Assembly: GCA_902799465.1 (NCBI GenBank)
Contig: CADCAS010000033.1
Coordinates: 1 to 57,024 of the forward strand
Source: an uncultured Eubacteriales bacterium
GTDB taxonomy: Bacteria; Bacillota; Clostridia; Christensenellales; Aristaeellaceae
DNA: 57,024 nucleotides
Direction of reading: 5' to 3'
Each line of letters starts with the position of its first letter. Position 1 is the stretch's first letter. Positions 1 through 7,700 of the stretch are shown here, piece by piece. The notes below the pieces were generated by a model, which saw nothing but the letters and a program-made list of their open reading frames with translations, did no database searches and was not told the DNA's origin. The position numbers and the translations under genes were made by a program.

Positions 1-91
1 CGATTTCTTTGTGGGAATCCACATGCACCGGCGAAGCCGGTACATGTGATTGAAACAGGTACGATTCCAATCCGTCTTGTCATTCATGCGT
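1..91. repeat. Interspersed repeat, inverted copy of 25681-25770
   Basis: The first 90 bases are the reverse complement of 25681-25770 with about three mismatches (bases 33-34 and 71 differ). The copy is cut by the window edge. The other copy appears to run on to about 25840 and is bounded by CGCATGAATG and CATTCATGCG, which are inverted repeats of each other. No coding potential is seen, and it is not related to the MITE or heptad families described elsewhere in this window. Confidence 0.75.
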
Positions 92-118
92 GGACCGTGT
101 CACAGTATCCGGAAATGC

Positions 119-147
119 TTGACAGTTCAACGATTGTGTATTACAAT
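119..147 (+). promoter_or_regulatory. Sigma-A promoter of the toxin-antitoxin pair
   Basis: TTGACA at 119-124 and TACAAT at 142-147 are separated by exactly 17 bases. The antitoxin start codon lies 26 bases downstream. Such TA promoters are commonly autorepressed by the antitoxin (family knowledge); no clear operator palindrome was identified. Confidence 0.8.
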
Positions 148-173
148 GTATGACAAAGAGAGGAGTTGATCGC

Positions 174-401
174 ATGTCCACCACCCTGACCGTTCGGTTC
201 TCCGACAAGGAGGCCAAGTTCATCCGCGACTACACCGCATTCCACGGCATCACCGTCAGCGAATTCCTCCGCCGCGAAGCCCTGGAGGCCATCGAGGACG
301 AGCTGGACTTGCGCGCGGCGGAAAAGGCCCGCGCCGAATACCTCGCCAATCCCGTGACCTATAGCCATGAAGAGCTCATGAAGGAGTTTGGAATCGAATG
401 A
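174..401 (+). CDS. RelB/DUF6290-type antitoxin
   Basis: A 75-residue protein that opens with a ribbon-helix-helix-like segment (STTLTVRFSDKEAKFI) and the typical phrase GITVSEFLRREALEAIEDE, followed by a charged C-terminal tail that would wrap the toxin. This matches the RelB/DUF6290 antitoxins. The ATG at 174 is preferred over an in-frame ATG at 150 because AGAGAGGAG sits at the right distance upstream of 174 and the earlier ATG directly abuts the -10 box. It overlaps the next gene by ATGA (398-401), the usual translational coupling of type II TA pairs. It probably neutralises the toxin and represses its own promoter. Confidence 0.85.
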   Translation: MSTTLTVRFSDKEAKFIRDYTAFHGITVSEFLRREALEAIEDELDLRAAEKARAEYLANPVTYSHEELMKEFGIE

Positions 402-667
402 AGGGCTATCACGTCGATTATTCCACGAGCGCCGCAAAGACGCTGCGAAAAATGGATCCCGGCGTACGCGCCATGATCATGAAGTGGATCGATAAGAATC
501 TCATGGGCACCGCCAATCCCCGCACGCACGGCAGGGCCCTGGCGGGAAACCTCTCAGGGCTCTGGCGGTATCGCGTGGGCAGCTACCGCCTGATCGCCGA
601 GATCCACGACGACCGGCTGGTCATCCTCCTGCTTGAGGTCGGCCACCGCTCGGAGATCTACCTGTGA
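398..667 (+). CDS. RelE/ParE-family toxin
   Basis: An 89-residue basic protein with the RelE fold pattern: N-terminal YSTSAAKTLRKMD, central GRALAGNLSGLWRYRVGSYRLIAEI and terminal LLEVGHRSEIYL. The R-Y-R-V-G-x-Y-R motif and the C-terminal GHRxxIY are typical of RelE/YoeB-like mRNA interferases that cleave mRNA on the ribosome. It follows the antitoxin with a 4-base overlap. Whether it is active cannot be judged from sequence, because catalytic residues vary in this family. Confidence 0.88.
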   Translation: MKGYHVDYSTSAAKTLRKMDPGVRAMIMKWIDKNLMGTANPRTHGRALAGNLSGLWRYRVGSYRLIAEIHDDRLVILLLEVGHRSEIYL

Positions 668-692
668 CCTTGTGCCGGGAGGAAAAATCTTA

Positions 693-721
693 TTGACAAA
701 TGCGTCCAAAGAATCTATAAT
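693..721 (+). promoter_or_regulatory. Consensus sigma-A promoter of the first sugar ABC operon
   Basis: TTGACA (693-698) and TATAAT (716-721) with a 17-base spacer is a perfect consensus match. A roughly 90-base leader follows before the start codon at 820. A catabolite-responsive element was not recognised. Confidence 0.88.
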
Positions 722-819
722 TAATCTGTCAGAAGGAATGGATATTTTACCTTTATATTGTCCATACGCGATACCTGACGGGCGGCTTGCCCGTTGGAAA
801 TAAAAAGGAGGAACTACTC

Positions 820-1731
820 ATGAAGAAAGTTCTCGTACTCGTGCTGGCTCTGGCGATGGTGCTGAGCTGCACCGCGGCTATGGCTGAGAAGATCGGCTAT
901 ACCTGCATGGACGGCACCAACCCCTTCTTCGTCGCCCTGGAGGGCGCGATCCGCGAGGTCGTCGAGGCCAACGGCGACGAGCTGATCTCCCTGGATCCCC
1001 AGAACAGCAATGAGAAGCAGCTGAACCTGGTCGAGGACCTGATCAACCAGGGCATCGTCGCGATGTTCATCAACCCCGTCGACCGCGACGGCATCACCCC
1101 CGCGCTGGACGCCCTGCAGGCTGCCGGCATCCCCATGTTCGGCTTCGACACCGAGGTCACCGACATGGACAAGCTGGTCACCTACGCCGGTTCCGATAAC
1201 TACAACGCCGGTTACGTCTGCGGCCTCGACCTGGTCGAGAAGTGCCCCGACGGCGGCCCCATCATCGTGCTGGATTCTCCCACCATGCAGTCCGTCGTGG
1301 ACCGCACCGACGGCTTCCTGGCCGCCATCGAAGGCCATGGCTTTGAAGTGGTCGCCCAGATCGACTGCATGGGCAACCAGGAGCAGGGCAACCTGAACGG
1401 CACCGACGCCCTGACCGCCCATCCCGACGCCGTCGCCATCTTCGGCGGCAATGATCCCACCGCTCTGGGCGCCCAGGCTGCTGCCGAGGCCGCTCAGTCC
1501 AGCGCCCTGATCTACGGCGTTGACGGCTCTCCCGACATCAAGGCTCTGATCGCTGAAGGCAAGGTCACCGGCACCGGCGCTCAGTCCCCCATGACCATCG
1601 GCAAGACCATCGCCGAGCTGTACTATCAGTGGAAGGCTGATCCCGAGTCCGTCGAGGATCGCTATCCCATCGAGACCTTCATGATCAACTCCGACAACAT
1701 CGCCGAGTACAACAACGGCGGCTGGCAATAA
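820..1731 (+). CDS. Sugar ABC transporter substrate-binding protein (ribose/galactose type)
   Basis: Extracytoplasmic receptor of 303 residues feeding the ATPase and permease downstream. Residues 1-22 form a signal peptide (KKVLVLVLALAMVL core) that ends in SCTAAMA before E. Cleavage after AMA is likely; a lipoprotein reading at the Cys fits less well. The rest is a type-1 periplasmic-binding fold: GYTCMDGTNPFFVALEGAI, then AMFINPVDRDGITPALDALQAAGIPMFGFDT, then IFGGNDPTALGAQAAAEA. AAAAGGAGG at 802-811 sets the start at 820 rather than an upstream TTG/ATG-like start. The exact sugar cannot be assigned; the family includes RbsB, MglB, XylF and autoinducer-2 receptors. Confidence 0.9.
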   Translation: MKKVLVLVLALAMVLSCTAAMAEKIGYTCMDGTNPFFVALEGAIREVVEANGDELISLDPQNSNEKQLNLVEDLINQGIVAMFINPVDRDGITPALDALQAAGIPMFGFDTEVTDMDKLVTYAGSDNYNAGYVCGLDLVEKCPDGGPIIVLDSPTMQSVVDRTDGFLAAIEGHGFEVVAQIDCMGNQEQGNLNGTDALTAHPDAVAIFGGNDPTALGAQAAAEAAQSSALIYGVDGSPDIKALIAEGKVTGTGAQSPMTIGKTIAELYYQWKADPESVEDRYPIETFMINSDNIAEYNNGGWQ

Positions 1732-1773
1732 GTCGAAGCGATCAATATCTGATCCAGGCATAGGCTTTGAGCC

Positions 1774-1808
1774 AAGGGGCTTTGTTCTCTCAGAGGGCAA
1801 AGCCCCTT
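1774..1808 (+). promoter_or_regulatory. Intra-operon hairpin after the binding-protein gene
   Basis: AAGGGGCTTTG (1774-1784) pairs perfectly with CAAAGCCCCTT (1798-1808), followed only by TAA and no long T-run. It lies 43 bases after the binding-protein stop. Such hairpins commonly protect or partly terminate the upstream message, so that receptor is made in excess over ATPase and permease (inference from malE/rbsB-type operons). Confidence 0.65.
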
Positions 1809-1814
1809 TAAGAA

Positions 1815-1891
1815 TCGGGAATTGGGAATGCGGAATGGAGCGACCCGGGCCATTCATTCCCCATTCCCAATTCCCAATTCCCAATTTTCTA
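1815..1891. repeat. Short heptad inverted element
   Basis: Left arm GGGAATTGGGAATGCGGAATGG and right arm of repeated CCCAATT/CCATTCC units face each other around a core of about 15 bases. It lies between binding-protein and ATPase genes and ends next to the ATPase ribosome-binding region. It is the smallest member of the heptad family in this window. Confidence 0.7.
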
Positions 1892-1908
1892 TACGGTGGT
1901 GATCGTTA

Positions 1909-3426
1909 GTGAGCGAATACTTGCTCGAAATGAAAAATGTCTGCAAATCCTTCCCCGGCGTCAAGGCGCTGCAGAACGTGGATTTTCAGCTGAGGTCCGG
2001 CGAGATACACGCGCTGCTGGGCGAGAACGGCGCGGGCAAATCCACGTTGATCAAGGTCCTGGGCGGCATCTACATCCCCGAGGAGGGCGAGATCTACATC
2101 GACGGGCAGAAGGTGGACATCAACGGCGTCAACGCCGCCCGCGACAACGGCATCTCCATCATCCATCAGGAGCTGGTGCAGGTGCCCCACATGACCGTGG
2201 CGGAGAACATCTTCCTGGGCCGGGAGATCATGGGCAGCTTCGGCGTGGACACCCGGAAGATGGTGGCGGAATCCCAGAAGATGCTGGACCGCTTCGATCT
2301 GGGCATCAACGCCGCCTCCGAGATCTACGACCTGTCCATCGCCCAGCAGCAGATGGTGGAGATCGTCAAGGCCATCTCCTTCAACTGCAAGATACTGGTC
2401 ATGGACGAGCCCACCTCCTCCATCTCCGACCGCGAGGTCGAGCAGCTGTTCGACATCATGCGCAACCTGGCCCGTCAGGGCGTGGGCATCATCTACATCA
2501 GCCACAAGATGTCCGAGCTGAACGAGGTCTGCGACCGGGTCACGGTGCTGCGCGACGGCACCTACGTGGGCACCCGCGTGGTGGCCGAGACCCCCAGGGA
2601 CGAGCTGATCGCCATGATGGTCGGCCGCGAGCTCTCCAACTACTACACCCGCGACCACGTCAAGGACACCCCGGTGTTCTTCCGCTGCGAGCACATCGAT
2701 GACGGCAAAAAGCACCACAAGCGCGTCAACGACGTCACCTTCGAGGTGCGGCAGGGCGAGATCGTGGGCTTCGCGGGCCTGGTTGGCGCGGGCCGCAGCG
2801 AGACCATGCAGTGCATTTTCGGCCTGACCCCCGGCTCCAAGGGCACCGTGACGATGGACGGCAAGGCGCTCAACATCAAGACCCCGGTGGACGCCATGAA
2901 GCAGGGCATCTCCCTGGTGCCCGAAAACCGCAAGGTGGAGGGCCTGTATCACGTCCAGAGCGTGGCGTTCAACTCCACCATCGAGGTGCTGCACGAGTTC
3001 ATCAACAAGCTGATGGTCAACGCCAAGCGCGAGACGGAGATCACCCAGGAGTACATCGACAAGATGCACACCAAGACGCCTTCCCATGAGCAGTCCGTGA
3101 CCAACCTGTCCGGCGGCAACCAGCAGAAGGTCATGATCGGGCGCTGGCTGGCCACCCACCCGAAGCTGTTGATCCTGGACGAGCCCACCCGCGGTGTGGA
3201 CGTCGGCGCGAAGGCCGAGATCTACGAGATCATGAACGAGCTGACCAAGCAGGGCGTGTCCATCATCATGATCTCCTCGGAGCTGCCCGAGATCATCAAC
3301 ATGGCGGACCGCGTGTATGTGATGTACGACGGCCGTATCACCGGCTGCATCGATTATGAAAACGTCAGCCAGGAGGCGATCATGAAGCTCGCCACCCTGG
3401 AGAGCACAGGAGGGGCAAAAGCATGA
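1909..3426 (+). CDS. Sugar ABC transporter ATP-binding protein (RbsA/MglA type)
   Basis: Double-ABC ATPase of 505 residues. The first domain has Walker A GENGAGKST (residues 38-46) and Walker B ILVMDEPTSS. The second domain has the degenerate P-loop GLVGAGRSE near residue 287 and signature LSGGNQQKV near residue 400. One normal and one degenerate half is the known pattern of RbsA/MglA/XylG. Start is GTG at 1909; the upstream Shine-Dalgarno is weak, GGTGGTGA. The stop overlaps the permease start by 4 bases. It energises uptake of the sugar delivered by the product of 820-1731. Confidence 0.93.
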   Translation: MSEYLLEMKNVCKSFPGVKALQNVDFQLRSGEIHALLGENGAGKSTLIKVLGGIYIPEEGEIYIDGQKVDINGVNAARDNGISIIHQELVQVPHMTVAENIFLGREIMGSFGVDTRKMVAESQKMLDRFDLGINAASEIYDLSIAQQQMVEIVKAISFNCKILVMDEPTSSISDREVEQLFDIMRNLARQGVGIIYISHKMSELNEVCDRVTVLRDGTYVGTRVVAETPRDELIAMMVGRELSNYYTRDHVKDTPVFFRCEHIDDGKKHHKRVNDVTFEVRQGEIVGFAGLVGAGRSETMQCIFGLTPGSKGTVTMDGKALNIKTPVDAMKQGISLVPENRKVEGLYHVQSVAFNSTIEVLHEFINKLMVNAKRETEITQEYIDKMHTKTPSHEQSVTNLSGGNQQKVMIGRWLATHPKLLILDEPTRGVDVGAKAEIYEIMNELTKQGVSIIMISSELPEIINMADRVYVMYDGRITGCIDYENVSQEAIMKLATLESTGGAKA

Positions 3427-4379
3427 CGAGCATCAAACGGTATTTCAAGGACAACCTGGGCATTATCCTCGCCCTGGCGATCATGATCGCATTCCTGTAC
3501 GTATTTCCCAGGACGCACAGCACGTTTCTGACCAAGAACAACATCTTCAACGTGCTGCGCCAGTCCTCCACCAACCTGATGCTGGCCTGCGGCATGACCA
3601 TGGTCATCATCCTGGGCGGCATCGACCTGTCCGTGGGCTCCATCATCGCCATGTCCGGCGTGCTAGGCGCGGCGGCGGTGGTGTGGCACGGCATGCCTGA
3701 GATCGTCGGCATCCTCATCGCCATCCTCTCCGGCGTGGTGTTCGGCCTGCTGAATGGCCTGGTCATCGCCAAGACCGAGATCCCGCCCTTCATCGTCACC
3801 CTGGCCTCCATGAACATCGCCAAGGGCATCGCCTACGTGTATTCCGGCGGCAAGCCCATCCGCTGCATGACCGACGCCTGGAAGTTCCTGGGCGCTGGCA
3901 ATGTGGCGGGCGTGCCCACCCCCGTCATCACCATGTTCATCGTGTTCGTGGTGTCGGTGCTCTTCCTGAACCGCACGCGGATCGGCCGCCACATCTACGC
4001 GGTGGGCGGCAATGATACCGCCGCCCGGTTCTCCGGTATCTCCACCGCCAAGGTCAAGTTCGTGGTGTTCTCCTTCTCCGGCCTGATGGCCGGCCTCGCG
4101 GGCATCACCATCGCCTCCCGCCTCTACGCCGGCACCTGCACCTCCGGCGACGGCGCCGAGATGGACGCCATCGCGGCCGTGGTCGTCGGCGGCACCTCCA
4201 TGAGCGGCGGCTCGGGCAAGCTGGGCGGCACCCTCATCGGCGTGCTGATCATCGGCATCCTGAACAACGGCCTGAACCTGATGGGCGTCAACTCCGACTG
4301 GCAGTACATCATCAAGGGCGCGGTCATCCTCCTCGCCGTCTACACCGACTTCCTGCGCTCCCGCAAGAAGGCAGGCTGA
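3423..4379 (+). CDS. Sugar ABC transporter permease (RbsC type)
   Basis: Membrane protein of 318 residues with about eight to ten hydrophobic segments and the hallmark region MVIILGGIDLSVGSIIAMSG, plus AVGGNDTAARFSGI and VGGTSMSGGSGKLGGTLIGV near the end. These are conserved in branched permeases of the RbsC/XylH/MglC family. The ATG overlaps the ATPase stop (ATGA, 3423-3426), so translation is coupled. The gene closes the operon before a strong terminator. Confidence 0.93.
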   Translation: MTSIKRYFKDNLGIILALAIMIAFLYVFPRTHSTFLTKNNIFNVLRQSSTNLMLACGMTMVIILGGIDLSVGSIIAMSGVLGAAAVVWHGMPEIVGILIAILSGVVFGLLNGLVIAKTEIPPFIVTLASMNIAKGIAYVYSGGKPIRCMTDAWKFLGAGNVAGVPTPVITMFIVFVVSVLFLNRTRIGRHIYAVGGNDTAARFSGISTAKVKFVVFSFSGLMAGLAGITIASRLYAGTCTSGDGAEMDAIAAVVVGGTSMSGGSGKLGGTLIGVLIIGILNNGLNLMGVNSDWQYIIKGAVILLAVYTDFLRSRKKAG

Positions 4380-4412
4380 TTCGGAGAGTATCGCTTCCAC
4401 AAAATCATACAC

Positions 4413-4450
4413 ACCCCCGGCCTATGGACACATGGGCCGGGGCTTTTTTT
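4413..4450 (+). terminator. Rho-independent terminator of the first sugar ABC operon
   Basis: CCCCGGCC (4415-4422) pairs with GGCCGGGG (4435-4442) around a 12-base loop, followed by CTTTTTTT. Confidence 0.9.
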
Positions 4451-4487
4451 GTCTCGAACGCAGAACGTTCTCTTCCTTCTCCGCGTT

Positions 4488-4697
4488 ATAACTGCTCCGT
4501 TCTTTGGCAAACTGGGATGTCACAAGCTGACGGAGAACGACCTCTCAGTCAGCCTTTCGGCTGCCAGCTCCCCTGAAAGGGGAGCCAAGAGGACAATGAT
4601 GTGACAGCATTGGCTCCCCTTTCAGGATAGCTGGCGCCAATGAAGTCGGCGACTGAGAGGTCGTTCCCCATCCCGTCAAATCCCTGTTCACCCCATA
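4488..4697. repeat. Degraded MITE-like element, interior type 1
   Basis: The left end (ATAACTGCTCCGTTC) and next 50 bases align base for base with the intact copy at 31177, sharing the GACGACCTCTCAGTCAGCC-like core. The right half keeps GACTGAGAGGTCGTTCCCC, then decays. No target duplication is visible. It occupies most of the gap between the ABC terminator and the Big2 gene end and contains no gene. Confidence 0.65.
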
Positions 4698-4735
4698 GAA
4701 AAGCCCCCGCTTGCGCGGGGGCTCGGGGGCGTCGG

Positions 4736-7700
4736 TCACTTGACGGTCACGGTGAACTCCGCGACGATCTTCTTGTTCTTGGTGGAGGTGGCGGTGATCT
4801 TGACGGTGCCGGGCTTGACGCCCTTGACCAAACCGCTCTTGCTCACACTGGCCACCTTGCTATTGGCAGACTTCCAGGTCACGGTCTTGACCGCGGTGGA
4901 GGGCTCCACGGCGGAGATGGACAGCTGGAGGGTCTTGCCCTTTTCCACCTCGGTGGCGTTGCCGGCGCTGGCGATGGTCAGCGCGGTGGGGATGGTGTTG
5001 TCGTAGACGTGGAGCTTGAAGCTGTCCACCTTGCTGCCCCGCTTGGTGGTCACGGTGATGGTGGTCACGCCCTCGCCCTTGAGCGTCAGCTTGCCACTCT
5101 TGCTGTCGATGGTCGCCGCCTTCTTGTTGCTGGACTTCCAGGTCAGCGCGCTGGACGCGGTAGCGGGCTCCATCACAGCGTTCAGCTTGAAGGTCCTCTC
5201 GTTCAGGCCGATGACGTAGCCCTCGCCCTCCGCGTCAAGGCCGTCCCGGCTGATGGCGACGGCGGTGGGCATGGTATTGTCCAACACGTGCAGCTTGAAG
5301 CTGTCCACCTTGCTGCCCCGCTTGGTGGTCACGGTGATGGTGGTCACGCCCTCGGCCTTGAGGGTCAGCTTGCCGTTCTTGTCCACCGTTGCCGCCTTGG
5401 TGTTGCTGGACTTCCAGGTCAGCGCGCTGGAGGCGGTGGAGGGCTCCATGACGGCGCTCAGCTTGAAGGTCTTCTTGTTCAGCCCGATGACGTAGCCCTC
5501 GCCCTCCGCGTCAAGGCCGTCCCGGCTGATGGCGACGGCGGTGGGCATGGTATTGTCCAACACATGCAGCTTGAAGCTGGCCGTCTTGCCGCCCCGCTTG
5601 GTGGTCACCGAGACGGTGGTCACGCCCTCGCCCTTGAGGGTCAGCTTGCCGTTTTTATCGATGGTGGCCGCCTTGGTATTGCTGGACTTCCAGGTCAGCG
5701 CGCTGGAGGCGGTGTCGGGCTCCATGACGGCGTTCAGCTTGTAGGTCTTCTTGTTCAGGCCGATGACAAAGCCCTCGCCCTCCGCATCCAGCTCGTCGGT
5801 GTCGATCGCAACGGCGGTGGGCATGGTATTGTCCAACACATGGAGCTTGATGCTGGCCGTCTTATTGCCGCGCTTGGTGGTCACCGAGACGGTGGTCACG
5901 CCCTCGGCCTTCAGGGTCAGCTTGCCGTTTTTATCGATGGTGGCCGCCTTGGTATTGCTGGACTTCCAGGTCAGCGCGCTGGAGGCGGTGTCGGGCTCCA
6001 TGACGGCGCTCAGCTTGAAGGTCTTCTTGTTCAGGCCGATGACGTAGCCCTCGCCCTCCGCATCCAGCTCGTCGGTGTCGATCTCGACGGCGGTAGGCAT
6101 GGTGTTGTCAAACACATGGAGCTTGATGCTGGCCGTCTTGTTGCCGCGCTTGGTGGTCACCGAGACGGTGGTCACGCCCTCGGCCTTCAGGGTCAGCTTG
6201 CCATTCTTGTCAATGGTGGCTGCCTTGGTGTTGCTGGACTTCCAGGTGAGGTCACTCTTGGCAGTCTCCTCGGGCTCCATGACGGCGCTCAGTTTGAAGG
6301 TCTTCTTGTTCAGGCCGATGACGAAGCCCTCGTCCTCCTGCTCCAGTTCGTCGGTGTCGATCTCGACGGCGGTGGGCACGGTGTTGTCAAACACGTGCAG
6401 CCGAATGGTGTCCTTCTTGCTCGCGCGGTTGGTGGTGACGGTGATGTTGGTCCAGCCCTCGGCCTTCAGGGTCAGCTTGCCGTTCTTGTCAATGGTGGCC
6501 GCCTTGCTGTTGGAGGAGGCCCAGGTCACATCGCTCTTGGCGGTCTCCTCGGGCTCTAAGGTGGCCGAGAGGGTCAGAGTGCCCTTGCCCAGGCCCACCA
6601 CAAAGCCGTCGTCCTCCTCATCCAGCGCGTCGGTCACGATGGACACACCGGTGGGCAGGGTATCGTCCACGATGTGCAGCTTGACCTGGGCGGTTCTGTT
6701 GCCCTTCTTGGTGGTGGCGGTGATGGTGACGTCGCCCGCCTTGAGGAACTTCACCACGCCGTTTGCGACGGTGGCGGTCTTGGTGTCGCTGGACTTCCAG
6801 GTCACGTCGCTGACGCCGTTGTGGGGCTCCAGGTGCCACTCGATCTCATAGCTGCCGTCGGAGAGGATTACATCCTCCTCTTCCTCGGTGTGCAGTATGA
6901 TGGCGGTGGGGTCCACGGGGGTGTCGTCCACGGTGGACACCTTGGTGTTGAAGCCCACCTTGACATACCCGCTATCGCCCTGATAGTTCAGCGCGTAGTC
7001 CTCTTCCTCCTCGGGCTCATGGTCCATGGCCTCCACCAGGTTGGGGCAGGCGGAGACGTTGACCTTGGTCAGCCGGGGATTCTGCTGAACAAACAGCTCG
7101 CTCAACTGGGGGTTGTTGTCGACATTCAGCGAGGCCAGGTCGCAGTCGTTGACATAGAGGGATTCCAGCTGGGTGTTCTTGCTGACGTCGATGGCCGTCA
7201 GCTTGGGATGCATGGAGGCGTTGAGGACCTTGAGGTTCTTGAAGAACTCGATGCCCTTCAAGCTGGTGACGGGGTTCTCCTCGTCCTCCTCGTCAAACCA
7301 GATCTCCTCGGACATGAGGGCGTCGTTGTACAGATAGCCCGTGCCGTCGGGGTCGAAGTTCTCGCTGATGTAATTGCGGAAGGCGGGATCGGGGAAGTTC
7401 GTGGCGTTGATCTCAACGATGATGGCCGTTGGCTTGGGCGTGATGGTCGTGCCCTTGTCCACCGCCAGCTCGGCGTCGATGATGGCGCGCGTCTGCACAT
7501 AAGCCTCTCCGTCCTCGGCAAACACTTCAACATCTTCGAAGTGCTGCAGGGTATACTTGTAGTAGCCCTTCGGAGCCACGCGCAGCATGTTCTGAGTGGC
7601 CTCGATCAGCAGGGGGTTCTTGGAGATATCCAGGGACTTGATGCCGGTGCTCTGCACATACAGCCGGGCCAGCGCGGCATTCTTGCTGAGATTGAGCGAG

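Noticed and set aside
4640-6559. 639-codon open frame opposite the Big2 gene
   Set aside because: It is antisense to the repeats of a gene with clear signal peptide and domains; its protein is low-complexity Gly/Leu/Asp/His, a GC-skewed shadow.
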